From Tiliqua scincoides (taxonomy: Eukaryota > Chordata > Lepidosauria > Squamata > Scincidae), in the NCBI RefSeq assembly GCF_035046505.1, contig NC_089822.1, positions 267,479,024 to 267,543,023 of the forward strand: a DNA stretch of 64,000 nucleotides, written 5' to 3'. The stretch's first letter is position 1, and every line of letters starts with the position of its first letter. This document shows, in pieces, positions 1-10,263 of this stretch. The position numbers were made by a program, and so were the translations under genes. The notes under the pieces were generated by a model. The model had not been told where the DNA came from and made no database searches. It saw only the letters and a list, made by a program, of their open reading frames with translations.

Positions 1-550
1 TACCTGACATCATTGCCCCCCTTGAAAAAATAGTCGCCCCCACTTCTAGAATCCTGGCTCTGGGCCTGATGCTGGAAGTCAGCTGCAAACATCCCCACTT
101 CTCCTCCTCATGGTTCAGATTCCACCTCTCTGTGTGAACCCGGGGCAAGGCTGCTGGTGACAGGGCAAGTATAAGGGAGACAATGGCTGGAGCCATTTCT
201 GCCAACGTTGCGTATGCGCAACAGGGATCCAGTGTGTGCACCTGCGGGCTGGGCAGAAATGGGTTAAAAATAAGAGTCAGTGGCAGCCCCACTAGATCAC
301 TCAAACTGTCCAAGAGCAACTCCTCCTCTGCAGGTTAAGGGTGCAGGGGGATCCTCACATCTGGGCTCCCCTCCCATCTCCACCACTTCCCCCTTTTCCC
401 CTTCACCCCCCATTTGTCCTTCAGGAATCTGCCCTCGCAGCGCCCCTCCCAAGAGAGCCCAGCCTGGGCTGCCTCTGCACCCATCAGGCTGAGGGGGAGG
501 GGGTCCGGCCAGCGGGCTTTGCTCACGCCCCCAGGATGAGACTGCAGCCC

Positions 551-704
551 GGTGGCGTAGCTGGAGGGGGGCAAAGCTCTGAGTCTTGCAGGGAGCCTCC
601 GTTTCGCCCCCGCCTGGAATGGCTCCGAAGGGCAGGGGCCGCTTGCGCGCCGCGCTGAGGCTCCCTGCAAGACTTGGTGCTTCACCCCCCCAACTACGCC
701 ACTG
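551..704. mobile_element. Foldback MITE, hAT-like ends
   Basis: The two ends are inverted copies: GGTGGCGTAGCTGGAGG at the left and its complement ending GCCACTG at the right, with GCAGGGAGCCTC and its complement inside. The same element lies at 52250-52410 in the other arm, so it predates the duplication. Relatives with the GTGGCGTAGCTAG end are at 2408 and 46520. The CAGTGGCGTAGC start resembles hAT ends. A clean 8-bp target duplication was not found here. Confidence 0.6.
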
Positions 705-1374
705 CAAGAGTCCATCCTCCTGGCTGCCCGGCACTGCAAGGGTTAACAGGAGCGACTCCGCACTGCTAGAGGCGCGAATGGGAGGTGAAGCGAGTGGGGA
801 AGCCCTCCCTGCTCCGCCCTCCCTTTCCCTCCTCCCCACTAGTGCGGGTCTCAGACCCTCTGGCGAGTCTGCAGCCCGGTGGGGCTGAAGGGCGTCCGGG
901 GCTGCGCTGGGTGGGAAGGATCGGGACGGGAGGGGGGAGTGCTGTTTTTGGGGGGGCCAGGCTCAAAGGCCTGCCGGGGAGGGGGCTGAGAGGGCCAACT
1001 GCAGCTGCCCCCCCCACCTGCTGCTGCCTTCGGACCTGCTCCGGGGGGGGGGCTTCTTCCCTGGGAGGCGTCCATCTGGGCAGGGAACAGCGAAGTGGGA
1101 AGGGGCCACATGGGATGAATGGGAAAGACAGGGGGGGAGGATGGGGGGAGGGACAAAGCTTCTTTTGGGTCCCTTCCCAAAGAGGGAGGGGGAACCAGAG
1201 TGGGGTGGCCATGGGGGTGGGCAGAGTGGGGGCAGCAGGCAGGGGGAAAGCGGCCACAGCCAGAACAGTCCAGGTCTCCCGCCTTCCCAGCGCGGAGCTC
1301 AGGTCCACCTGCCTGCAGCTGGACAGGGAGAACCAGACCCACTCCTAAGCCTCTCTCCCATCTTTCCCATGTAG

Positions 1375-1541
1375 AAGATCACTGCAGGAGGGAGACGAGG
1401 AGCGTCCTGTGGAGGCTTCCACTGGGATGGAGAGCGTCCTGTGTGCCCCAGAACAGACCTCTGCAGCCCCCAGCTGTGTCCCTGAGCTCCTCTGTGCTCG
1501 TTCTTGGTTTGGATCCACAAGCCAAAGAGCTGCAGCAGCAG
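1375..1541 (+). pseudogene. Family A-left 5' exon (167 nt)
   Basis: An acceptor (pyrimidine run then CATGTAG) precedes 1375 and a GTCAGT donor follows 1541. The exon has the same 167-nt length and splice sites as 51415-51581 in the other arm. An open frame enters in phase 2, contains an ATG at 1427 and leaves in phase 1. The encoded stretch is Ala/Ser/Glu-rich with no known domain. It belongs to a gene copy whose later exons are frame-broken, so it is entered as part of a probable pseudogene. The true start of translation could lie further upstream. Confidence 0.5.
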
Positions 1542-1895
1542 GTCAGTTTCCTCCCAGATGTGACAATGTTGAGGAATGGATGCATTCCTGGGCCTGGCCC
1601 ATATGGCTTGTGGCAATAGTCACCGCCATGTGCCCACCGTAATGCCCCTGGCATCCCAGTCTGGGTGAGATCAGAAAATGTCAGATTCCTGGATGTTTCT
1701 GGGCCCCTCCTTTGTCTCTTGGGCTCCTTTTCTGACCCTGGGCCCAGGTACAAATTACCCCTTTATCCCCCTCTCCTAGGCCCTGTGTGGGGGAGACACT
1801 TCAAGACCCCCTCCCAGTCCAGACCCACCCAGAAGGGGAACCCCAGGCTGCAAATGACCCTTCACAAGTGTGCAAGAAACAAAGACATTTGTTAG

Positions 1896-2324
1896 CAGGG
1901 CCAGCTTTTAGGCAACTGGGGCCATTTTGCTCAGTTGGGCCCCACACATGGTGGGGGCCCCCCATTGCCCTTCCGGTGCATCACTTAGCCTGAAATTGGG
2001 TCACTTCAGAAGCAGCTCCTGCCCACCACTGCTTCCAGCTGGTGCCATGCAGGCAGCAGCACACACCTCAGGAGCTCCCAGCGCCTTCCTCTCCTCCACC
2101 TCACTCCGGAGTGGGCTGCGATGGACGAGGGAGGCAGCAACGGGCAAGAGTCGGGGTGCTGCAGGCCAGGTGTGCACTGTGCCACCAAAGGTACACCTGC
2201 ACAGAAGGAACTGAAGTTTTTCTCTTGGTCTGGCTCCCATCAAGCTAAGAGCTAAAAAAATTAGGGGAGGGGTCCCCGCAAAAGTGTTTACAATTGGTCC
2301 GTGCAGCTCCTAAGGCGGCCCTGT
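1896..2324. mobile_element. hAT non-autonomous element with perfect 8-bp TSD
   Basis: The element begins CAGGGCCAGCTTTTAGG and ends CTAAGGCGGCCCTG, which are imperfect inverted ends. It is flanked on both sides by TTTGTTAG (1888-1895 and 2325-2332), an exact 8-bp target duplication as hAT transposons make. No transposase frame is visible in its 429 bp. A copy truncated on one side lies in the other arm at about 50714-51065, so insertion predates the block duplication. Confidence 0.85.
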
Positions 2325-2407
2325 TTGTTAGATCCATGAGCAAAAGGTTGATGTTTGGGACATGACTTCAATGCAGCAGTGAAATGGCATCACCCCCACC
2401 TCAGCCC

Positions 2408-2815
2408 CAGTGGCGTAGCTAGAGGGGTGCAAAGCACTAAGTTTTGCAGGAAGCCTCACTGCAGCATGAAAATGGCCCCTTCACCTACCCTTCAGAGCCA
2501 TTTGCTGTGTGGAGGAGCAAAATAGGGCATATGCTCAGAAGGCCTCCCTGGAAAACTCCCAGAAGCCTTTTTGCTCCCTCCGCCCGGAATGGCTCCAAAG
2601 GGGAGGGGAAGGAACGGGGGACATGATGGACATCCAAAATTATGAATGGGAAGGATGAATTATCTGGTGTGCTCCCTGGGGCATTTGGTGGGCCGCTGTG
2701 AGATACAGGAAGGTGGACTAGATGGGCCTATGGCCTGATTCAGTGGGGCTGTTCTTATGCTGCAGTGAGGTTCCTTGCCAAACTTGGGGCTTTGCACCCC
2801 CTCTAGCTACGCCAC
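2408..2815. mobile_element. MITE with GTGGCGTAGC ends, split by a CR1 tail
   Basis: The left end CAGTGGCGTAGCTAGAGG (2408) is mirrored by the right end CTCTAGCTACGCCACT (to 2815). The body contains a CR1 3' tail at 2644-2756 that interrupts it. The same junction, TTCTTATG next to CTGCAGTGAGG, is present in the other arm at 46565-46580, so both insertions were in the ancestral block. Confidence 0.65.
2644..2756 (+). mobile_element. CR1 LINE 3' tail (shared by both arms)
   Basis: This is the 3' untranslated end of the local CR1 family: the stretch running from TATCTGGTGTGCTCCCTGGG to GGGGCTGTTCTTATG. It has no coding part. Its insertion point matches that of the - strand tail at 46573-46732 in the other arm, where a longer portion is preserved. 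Confidence 0.85.
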
Positions 2816-2847
2816 TCTACCCATCATCATGTTTGTCTCCCTCACAG

Positions 2848-2920
2848 GTGGTGAGTCAGCACTGGGGCACAGTCTCCTCTTTTGCATGAAGCAGGATCAG
2901 CAACTGCACAGCCAGTTAAG
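2848..2920 (+). pseudogene. Family A-left linker exon, 10 nt shorter than its sister
   Basis: Splice sites are conserved (CTCCCTCACAG before, GTAAAG after). The sister exon at 46402-46484 and a third copy at 47249-47331 are both 83 nt; this one is 73 nt because 10 nt are missing after GGGGCAC. In the sister the 83-nt exon joins the KRAB exon in frame. Here the loss puts the KRAB exon out of frame, and the KRAB frame read back into this exon meets a stop. The left gene therefore probably cannot make a KRAB protein from this exon. Confidence 0.6.
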
Positions 2921-3803
2921 GTAAAGGGCAGATCTAGAAGTGGAGAGAACGTGCCAGCAACTGCTTGGGTGCCTCTTCCTTCTTGCAGGCCTCGCAAGCC
3001 CTCTCCCCTGTGAGCCCCATGGCCCAGCTGAGCTGCCTCTCCTGGCTGTTGGCTTTGCAACCTTCCTTCCCAGTTGTGACTTCTAGACTGGTGCCAGAGG
3101 GACCTTGCAGAGGCTTCTGCTTGCCCATGGGCAGGAGAAGGTGGCTGAAGACAGGAGGGGTCTTCAGGGGTCTGAGCACAGCAGGTTCCTCAGCTCAGAG
3201 AGTGCAGGCTGCCCTCTGCTCCCAGGGAGACCTGCAGTGGTGAGCAGCTCTGCACAGAGCAAGTCAACAGCTGCAAAACTCAGACACTTGGAAGGACAGA
3301 TCCTGCAAGAAGAAACAACTCCACAAACAAGAGGAGGCTGTGGAAGGAGAACTAGGCTGAGCTGGTGGCAGCTGAGGGAGGAGGCCCCGGGGAGGCAAAG
3401 GGCCAGGAAGGGGGTCCAGATGGGTCCTGCTGTCCCAAGATGGAGCAAACGTGTGCATGTTCGAACTCTGGCCGCAGAGACGGGGCTGCTCTGGAGTTGC
3501 CATTCCAGCTGCCTGGGGGAGGACTGATGTTCCCTTTCAGCACTCGGTGCTTTGTATGGGGTGGCTTCTGTTCTGTTAAAGAAAGAAAGAAAAGGGATGG
3601 CTAGAGGGATGCAGGCAACTAGCTGGACTAATTTGGCCAACATGTTACAGCAACCAGCTGCTCTGCTTTCCCAAATACGCTCAGGGAAATATCCAGTGGC
3701 TCCACCCGAATGTCTCTCTTTGGACTGATGGCAGCAGAGCAGGCATATCTTCTGTTGGAAGCTGGGACATTATTTGTGAGGAGAGACTGTTTTCTCCCTC
3801 TAG

Positions 3804-3930
3804 GGTCCAGTGTCCTTGGGGGAGGTGGCTGTGCGCTTCGCGGAGGAGGAGGGGGCTCTGCTGGGTCCAGACCTGCAGCCTCCACACTGGGCAGTCATGG
3901 AGGAGGACTGTGGGATTATTGCCTCTCCAG
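3804..3930 (+). pseudogene. KRAB-A exon of family A-left
   Basis: The exon is 127 nt, the classic length of a KRAB-A exon, between a CTCCCTCTAG acceptor and a GTAAGG donor. It starts in phase 0 and ends in phase 1. The peptide carries GPVSLGEVAVRFAEEEG, then LLGPDLQ and AVMEEDCGIIAS, which fits the KRAB-A pattern of V-F-E-V-A-V-F followed by W-L and a conserved M-E-Y/N segment. The usual DV and EEW are changed to EV and EEG. KRAB boxes recruit TRIM28-type corepressors in tetrapods; binding by this variant is unknown. An in-frame ATG at about 3897 could give a KRAB-less product. The upstream frame is broken, so the exon is entered as part of a probable pseudogene. Confidence 0.75.
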
Positions 3931-4039
3931 GTAAGGATGCCCTTTTCCCCTTGGTGAGTGAGCAGGAAAGGCACTGAGCTGCTCTTCTTCCTGTTTCTCA
4001 CTGTCAGGATGTGCCACAGAAACTGGTTATGTGACCATG

Positions 4040-4237
4040 AGAACATAAGGAGAGCCCCACTGGATCAGGCCACAGGCCCATCCAGTCCAGCTTCCTGTAT
4101 CTCACAGTGGCCCAGAAGCCTCTGGGAACCCATAGGACAGCAAGAGACCTGCATCCTGGTGCCCTCCCTGGCACCTGGCATTCAGATATAGCCTACTAGT
4201 ATTGTGGCTTGTAACCCATGATGGACCTTTCTCCCAA
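4040..4237 (-). mobile_element. Old CR1 tail, shared by both arms
   Basis: Reading on the - strand this is the 3' end of an older CR1 subfamily: it has the GGCTTCTGG(T)C variant instead of the GGCATTTGGTGG of younger copies and ends ...GTTCTCATGG. The same insertion, in mirrored orientation and with more 5' sequence, is at 45014-45267. It lies in the intron between the KRAB and zinc-finger exons. Confidence 0.8.
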
Positions 4238-4312
4238 AACCACCCAAAATTGGGTCATGACCAATGGGTGGGCCATGGACCCACAGTTTGAGAACAGCTG
4301 CTTCAGAGTATA

Positions 4313-5824
4313 CCGTATTTTTCACTCCATAAGACGCACTTTTTCTGCCCCAAAAAGTGGGGGGAAAGTGTGTGCGTCTTATGGAGCAAATACTGCAAAA
4401 AAAAAACAACAAAAAAAACATCTCCTCCCCGGCCCTGGCCCCGCCCCCTGCCCGCTCTGCTCTGCAGTCAGAGGCTGAGCTGGGGGGCTCCTGCAGAGGC
4501 TGAGCTGGCTGGAGGGAGCCCAAGCCTGTATGTCTACTCTGAAGTAAGTCTCAGAATCAGTGGGGCTCACTCCCAGGAAAGCGTGGGTGGAGTGCCAGTC
4601 TCGCTGCCCAATCCTGTGCATGCCTACTCTGAAGTAAGTCCCATTAGAGTCAGGGGGGCTTACTCCCAGGAAAGCCTTTCTCTCCCCCCCAAGCCTGGAG
4701 CATCACAGCCTCTCTGCAACACTCCCCCCTCTCTCACACACACAAGCTGCCCCGGTCTCTTACACACACAGATGCTCTGCCCCCCCACACACACTCACAC
4801 AGCAGGGGAGGGGCGCTTTCACTCACCTCATCCAGCATCTGAATGTACCCCCCCCCCATCACAAAGAAAAAACTGTCTCCTTGGTCAGAATGCCAGTGTT
4901 TGCTTATTGCACAAGCCCCAGGTAAATCACCATAAATCCAGAGGTTTGTTGTGTCTTGAGAATTCAAGTTGTGGTTGGACTTTCCACTTGTTCATTTGTA
5001 TTGGAATCATGGAAGAACTGGCAAGGAGGTAGATGTGGTGTCAGCAGTGGCCCCTTTAAGGGTAAGGCCTGGGCATCCAGCAGAGTGTGCTGCACAGCTG
5101 CAGCCACTGGAAGGCAATAGGGCCCTCAGGGATATAAGGAGTACCTGAGGCAGAAAGGGTTTGTGGGTTTTGAAGGAGTGCAGGTTGGAGGTAGGAGAGG
5201 AGACTGACTGACTGGGTTTATTGAATTTGGAATCTGACTGTGGATTGTGACTGGACTTGGATACCCTGATGGATTTGACTAACCTACCTGGAACCTGACC
5301 TTGGACTGTAATTTGGCTTATTGGCTCTGGACTCTGATTTGGCAACTCTAATTGATGGGACTGATTTACTTGGCATCTGTGGACTAGAACTGGACTCACT
5401 TTTGCTTGCTGCACTGGTGAGTTGCACAAGGGGGACTGATCAGCCTTAAGCGGGCACGAGGCCCAGTGGATTGGAATTTGGCAGAACATCATTGTAGCAG
5501 AAAGATAATGTGATCCCCTATTTGAGTGCACCTGCTTTTTGTGAGCTTCATAAATTCTGACTCTAGCGATGATGAGTTCTTGGGGTTTCCAGAAAACTAG
5601 AGTACTCAAACCTTTAAGTCTCTCCATTTGTTAATGACAGTGATAATGGTTCTTAATGCCACTGTTGACTGCTGTTCACTTTACATGGTTCAAATGTTAT
5701 TCTGTTATAGTTTATTAAATATTTTATTACACTATTTGGTTCAGAATATTTTTTTCCTGTTTTCCTCCTCTAAAAACTAGGTGCGTCTTATGGTCAGGTG
5801 CGTCTTATGGAGCGAAAAATACGG
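4313..5824. mobile_element. TA-flanked DNA transposon with inverted ends, absent from the sister arm
   Basis: The left end starts CCGTATTTTTCACTCCATAA and the right end is its near-exact complement (GAGCGAAAAATACGG), flanked by TA at 4311-4312 and 5825-5826. The sister arm has the uninterrupted site with one TA at 42629-42630, so both target duplication and element limits are confirmed. The GTGCGTCTTATGG motif is repeated near the right end. The 1.5-kb interior has no transposase frame; it holds two partial copies of a CTGAAGTAAGTC...TTACTCCCAGGAAAG repeat at about 4530-4675, GACT-rich low-complexity DNA near 5200 and A/T runs. TA duplication suggests a Tc1/mariner-type mobiliser, but the family was not identified. 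Confidence 0.85.
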
Positions 5825-5899
5825 TACATGCCTAGGAGTGCGCTTCAGAGGCTCCATTTCCCTGTTGCAGTGTTAATCAGGATTCTGTCTCTGCTTTAG

Positions 5900-6945
5900 G
5901 AAACAAGAGAGAAGACAGCGGAGATCAGAGGGAGCCATGTGGAGTGTCCCCAGAAACCATGCTTGATGTGGAGGAAGTGACTCTAGGAGGCCAGGACAGA
6001 TCATGGAGGCAAGCGGAAAGCCCAGCACCTGCCTGGAGGAGAAAACTTGCTGTTTATTTCCATAAAATCCCGATCGAAGAGGAACATTCCAAAGTAAAGA
6101 GAAGTGAGATGGGTCCTTTGCATGAGGAAACAACCAGTTGTAAATCCAGCATTAATAAACACAGCAAAACTCACCCAGGAGAGGAATCATTTCAGTGTCC
6201 TGAGAGGAGAAAGAGCTTCAGTTCAGGCACACATCTTGCTTCCCATAAGAAGAGCTACACCCAGGAGAAAGCTTCACATCAAGAGAGATCAAAGAAGCAG
6301 GAGGGAAACCAGGCAGTGAAAAGGAGGAATAAATCTGATGCTTCTCAGGGTGGCGATTTCATCCCATTTAATCCCAGAAAAGGAACTGGAAAGAGGAAGG
6401 AAATATGCCCTCAATGTGGAAAGACCTTTAGCTGTAAATCAAAACTTAGAGAACATCAAAGAACCCACACTGGGGAGAAACCATTTGAATGCCTGGAGTG
6501 TGGAAAGAGCTTCAGTGGGAGCGCAAACCTGACTTTGCATCTAAGAACCCACACAGGGGAGAAACCATATAAATGCTTGGAGTGTGGAAAGAGCTTCATT
6601 GTGAACTCAACCCTGAGTTTGCATCAAAGAACACACACAGGGGAGAAACCATATAAATGCTTGGAGTGTGGAAAGAGCTTCATTGTGAACTCAACCCTGA
6701 GTTTGCATCAAAGAACCCACACAGGGGAGAAACCACATAAATGCTTGGAGTGTAGCAAGAGCTTCATTGTGAACTCAACCCTGAGTTTGCATCAAAGAAC
6801 CCACACGGGAGAATCAATAGAAATGGTTTCATCAGCCCCAATGCCTCATGAATACAGACCGAGAGAGACCATGTCAATCCTTGTGTCTTCAGTGAATATT
6901 TCATGTGAACACATGACAGACTTTTCACAAAGTGAAATGCTGTGA
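5900..6945 (+). pseudogene. Zinc-finger exon of family A-left, five C2H2 fingers
   Basis: The acceptor is CTCTGCTTTAG at 5899, and the exon joins the KRAB donor in phase 1. It opens with an acidic linker ([15 protein letters not shown]), then a lysine-rich linker holding a decayed finger (CPERRKSF, second Cys lost). Five C2H2 fingers follow from about 6405, joined by TGEKP(Y/F/H) linkers. Fingers 3-5 share the same contact region (IVNSTLSLH). The sister exon at 39382-42554 has 20 fingers. Near 6808 two bases are missing relative to the sister, so reading passes its stop and adds about 40 unrelated residues before TGA at 6943. The exon itself is open, so a short protein is possible, but upstream breaks point to a degenerate gene. 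Confidence 0.7.
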
Positions 6946-7214
6946 ACTGCACAGACAGATAGCTTTTAAAGTGATGTCCTCTGATATTTAGCAGCGGGAG
7001 AGCAACTGTCTCTTTTCACCCCAACATGTTGCCTTTTCCAGTGGTTGTTGCTGGTGTCTCTTCTGTATCTTTTTTTTGAACATTGTAAGCCCTTTTAGAA
7101 TAATGAACCATTTATTTTGCTATTCAGACTGCTTTGTCAAATGCTCTTGCTGAAAAGTGGTATATAAATTTTCTGGGTAATAATAATCATAATAAAACTT
7201 TTCATCTACGACTC

Positions 7215-7330
7215 TGTGCAGAAAGAAAGCGATGGAGATGCTTAAAGTGGAAAATCTTCAGTGCAAGCAACACCCTGACCACATCAAAGAACCTCACAGG
7301 GGATAAACCGTGTAAATGCTTAGAGCTGTG
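7215..7330 (+). pseudogene. Fossil zinc-finger fragment in the 3' flank
   Basis: One frame reads CLKWKIFSASNTLTTSKNL, then TGDKPCKCLE, which lines up with the family's CLECGKSFS[22 protein letters not shown] but has lost the second cysteine and both histidines. The mirrored copy is at about 38885-39000 on the - strand. It suggests that the ancestral array once extended further 3', or that a neighbouring gene's end was joined here. Confidence 0.5.
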
Positions 7331-7869
7331 CTTCCCAAACTTTTTGTAGACTCACTGGGCATGTTGGCTGTCACTCCCGATTCCATCACTTTTTAGAGAG
7401 TGATGTAATGGGAGGGGAGAAATCCAGCCTCAGTAGAACGTCCATTTCTCTCCCTGGAATTAATTGGGATGAAGGTATTATAATTATAGAATTATAGTTT
7501 GTATTATAATTACTCCTCACCCCTCAAGCATAATGGCAATCATGGTTCCTGAGCACTGACTGGCGTCTGCGAATCTGCCCAACCCCCCACTTGCCCTTTC
7601 TGGTAAGGAATGTGGAAATGGATTAGTTTGAACATTTAAATTTTGCATCAACGCACTTGGCCTGTTGCATAACTGAAGTTTCCTTGTGAAGTCAGACTAA
7701 ATGTGTCCCAAACTCATTCCTAGTACAATGCGAAAAATAAATACAAAGCCTATACTGGCTCAGTCGTCACCAGGTCAACAAGGACTACACCAGGTGCTGA
7801 CGTTCCTGGCCACCTGGTGATAAGTGGGCTACAAGACTCCAGATCTTCAGTTGAGCAATCAGGATTTGA

Positions 7870-8160
7870 GACTGTAGTTATTGGAAAAGAATGTACCACA
7901 TTTGGAAAGAGAAACATCCAGATACAGATATATCAAAACAAAGATTAGCAGATCAGCAAAGATTTAGAGAAAGGAACGAAGTATTCACAGGAGTTGAGCT
8001 GAAGAACTGCAGAGAATAACGCTGGCTCAAGAAATGCAAGAAAAATTACCTCCAAGGGAAGAAGGTGCCCAGGCACAAGTGGAGGTGCTGGCGGTAGAGG
8101 ATGCCACTGGTGTTCAACCATCTCAAATTCAAAATCAGGCAACCTCTCCTTATGTGCGCC
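7870..8160 (+). other. Retroelement-like coding remnant
   Basis: The + strand here, and its mirror on the - strand at about 38100-38500, encode a conserved stretch: WKEKHPD, SKQRLADQQRFRERN and VFTGVEL in the better-kept right copy. The composition and the KQRLADQ-type motif resemble the region before the reverse transcriptase of some retroelements, but I cannot name the family. No complete frame remains. Confidence 0.3.
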
Positions 8161-8540
8161 AGCTTCCTTGCGCCAGCATCTCCTCTGCAGCTTCCTTGCA
8201 AAGGTAGGCATGGGGGGCAGGGAGGAGGAGGGAGAGAGGCGTTCCTGGGCACGGAGAGGGTGGATGATGGGTGGCCCTGGGGCGGGTGTGCAGGAGCACA
8301 GGGAGCCGGAGGCAGGGCTGGGATCCAACAGTTGTGCTACATCCCAACCCCCGTCCCCGTGGAGAACAGAGCGGCTTCAAGCCACTCCACTCTCCTCAGA
8401 CTTATGCTACCTCTGAGGAGACCCATTGGGGCCAGCAGCCCTAACCCAGAGGTAAGGGGAAGAGTTTCCCCTTGTCTCTGGCTGTGCTGCTGCTGGTTGC
8501 AAGCCTGCCTTGGATGCAGCGCAAGCCACATGCAGCACAA
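8160..8540 (+). repeat. Low-copy dispersed repeat at the end of the left arm
   Basis: The stretch from CTTGCAAAGGTAGGCATG to GCAAGCCTGCCTTGGATGC recurs inverted at 37640-38040 and as a diverged copy at about 54530-55030 (shared: CTCCACTCT..TCTGAGTTATGCCACCTC, GAAGAGTTT). No coding signal is seen. The left arm's homology stops where the CR1 at 8541 begins. Confidence 0.5.
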
Positions 8541-9109
8541 GCAATAAATATACAAACAAACAAACTCAAATAAAAGCTAGCTTGAGGTTAAAAAACAGTC
8601 CATCCTAAGAGAACTGAAGTAGGAGGGTAAGAACCAAGGAAGGGCCAGTTCCCAACCACCCAGGCAATCTAGCATAGTCATTGACCTGTAGGAGGTGATA
8701 AGAGCCCCATTAGGCTAGTCCAGGCACCACATTCAGGGGCCTGCAGAGTGGATTAAGCTTATCAGCAGCCTTTTGTCTTCCTGAGCTTTTGTAATCTCAC
8801 CTGGGAAGACCAGCCCCCCTTTCAATCAGCAAGGAGGGAGGGAGGAGGAGCTAGCTAGGGATATAAAGCTAGGACCTGCCATCTCATGAGCCTCTCTGAA
8901 GGAACGTGCGTGGCCTCTGGGACACCCAGTGCCTCTGGGAACTAAGTGCCAGGTAAGGCAGCATGAGTTTAGCATCTAGGTGAGTTCAGCAGCAGGGCGA
9001 GGAGGCCAGGGCCCCAGACACTGCCCTTCTCTTTGCTTGAGAAGAGGGCTGCTAGCTAGTGTAAGGTTTTAAAAAGTACCCCTAAATAAAAACAAAACAA
9101 AACAAAGCT

Positions 9110-9865
9110 ATGCAGTCAGACAGCCAGCAGCAGGGTGGGGGCTATCCAGTGTTCTGCATCGAGTGCCACATGTATGACTATTTGCCTCTGGGGCATAAGT
9201 CATGGGTGTGTCCTCTGTGCAAGGAGCTCCAGGGTCTCAGGGAACGCATCCGCTCCCTTGAAGCCTTGGTGGTCGACCTGGAGAAGCAGAGGCAGGCAGA
9301 GGAGGACCGTGGGGAGACTTCCAGGGATGATCAGGCTTCGCCCCAACCTCAGGCATGCAGCTCCTCAGCTGCCCGGGTGGGAAGTCTCGGGGCTGGAGGA
9401 CGCCATCCTGGAGAGGAGGGAAACAATCCCCTAGGGGGGACCCCTTCTCCAGGGGACGGGCCTGTATCTGAACACACTCAGGATACTCCTCAGCAGGAGG
9501 GGGGTCGGGGGCTTCTTTTAGTGGGGGATTCAATTATTAGAAACATAGAGAGGGGGGTTTGCGACAGATGTGAGAACCACATGGCAACTTGCCTGCCTGG
9601 TGCGAAGGTTGCGGTCATCACTTCTCGTCTAGACAGGCTGGTAGACAGTGCTGGGGAGGAGGTAGTGGTTGTGGTGCATGTCGGCACCAACGACATGGGC
9701 AAGTGTAGCCGGGAGGGCCTGGAGGCCAAATTTAGGCTTTTAGGCAGGAAGCTGAAAGCCAGGACCTCAAAGGTAGCATTCTCTGAAATGCTACCTGTTC
9801 CACAAGCAGGGCCAGCTAGGCAGGTGGAGATCAGGGGTCTCAATGCGTGGATGAGATGGCGTTGA
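9110..9865 (+). CDS. CR1 ORF1 protein with SGNH/GDSL-type esterase domain
   Basis: This 251-residue frame starts at ATG 9110. A Cys-rich N-terminus (CIECHMYDY, CPLCKEL) resembles a small zinc-binding module, followed by a short coiled-coil-like stretch (LRERIRSLEALVVDLEKQR). The C-terminal half carries LLLVGDSIIR and VVHVGTND, the blocks expected for SGNH hydrolases, as known in CR1 ORF1 proteins. The catalytic Ser (GDS) and the GTND block are both present. The frame ends early (WMRWR, then TGA) compared with the - strand copy, where the matching sequence reads on in frame. ORF1 proteins act in the CR1 ribonucleoprotein; this copy is probably not functional because ORF2 is broken. Confidence 0.75.
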   Translation: MQSDSQQQGGGYPVFCIECHMYDYLPLGHKSWVCPLCKELQGLRERIRSLEALVVDLEKQRQAEEDRGETSRDDQASPQPQACSSSAARVGSLGAGGRHPGEEGNNPLGGTPSPGDGPVSEHTQDTPQQEGGRGLLLVGDSIIRNIERGVCDRCENHMATCLPGAKVAVITSRLDRLVDSAGEEVVVVVHVGTNDMGKCSREGLEAKFRLLGRKLKARTSKVAFSEMLPVPQAGPARQVEIRGLNAWMRWR

Positions 9866-10263
9866 AGGGAGGAGGGGTTTAGATTCGTTAGCACTGGGGA
9901 ACGTTTTGGGACAAGTGGGGCCTGTACAAGAGGGACAGGCTTCACTTGAACCAGAATGGAACCAGACTGCTGGCGCATAACATTAAAAAGGTGGCAGAGC
10001 AGCTTATAAAATGATCCCTGGGGGAAGGCCGACAGGAGCCGAGGGGCATCCGATTCGGGACTCCATCCCTATGGGATGAGGATCGGGAGGTTAGAGAACA
10101 ACAAGACAAAGGCAGAGTAGGAGAAGAAATTGGGAAAGGTAGCATGATGGGATGTGATAGACGGTTTGGCACAATGAGAGGATGCGGGGACAAAGGAGTG
10201 AATAAGCAGCCCATCCTGGGGTATTCCACGTACAAATGCTTTTAAGCGAATGCCCGAAGTCTC

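Larger units (their letters stand above)
1..8540 (+). other. Left arm of a large inverted segmental duplication (block A)
   Basis: This block reads on the + strand what 37600-52981 reads on the - strand. Matching landmarks in order are the first 20 bases (reverse complement ends at 52981), the GC-rich stretch at 500-1350, a 167-nt exon, a hAT element, a linker exon, a KRAB exon, the zinc-finger exon and a downstream tail ending near 8540. The arm may continue left of the window. It differs from the other arm by a private transposon at 4313-5824 and by loss of most fingers. The match was read by eye; no identity figure was computed. Confidence 0.85.

Noticed and set aside
280-1348. Several long frames in the GC-rich start of the window, mirrored at 51340-52460
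   Set aside because: Low stop density is expected in G/C-rich DNA. Frames run on both strands, differ between arms and have no recognisable domain. A promoter/CpG-rich role is more likely.
3105-3527. 140-codon frame, with a longer mirrored frame at 45675-46217
   Set aside because: It stays open in both arms, but no splice sites fit, the two frames end differently, and the KRAB exon is reached in frame from the 83-nt exon without it.
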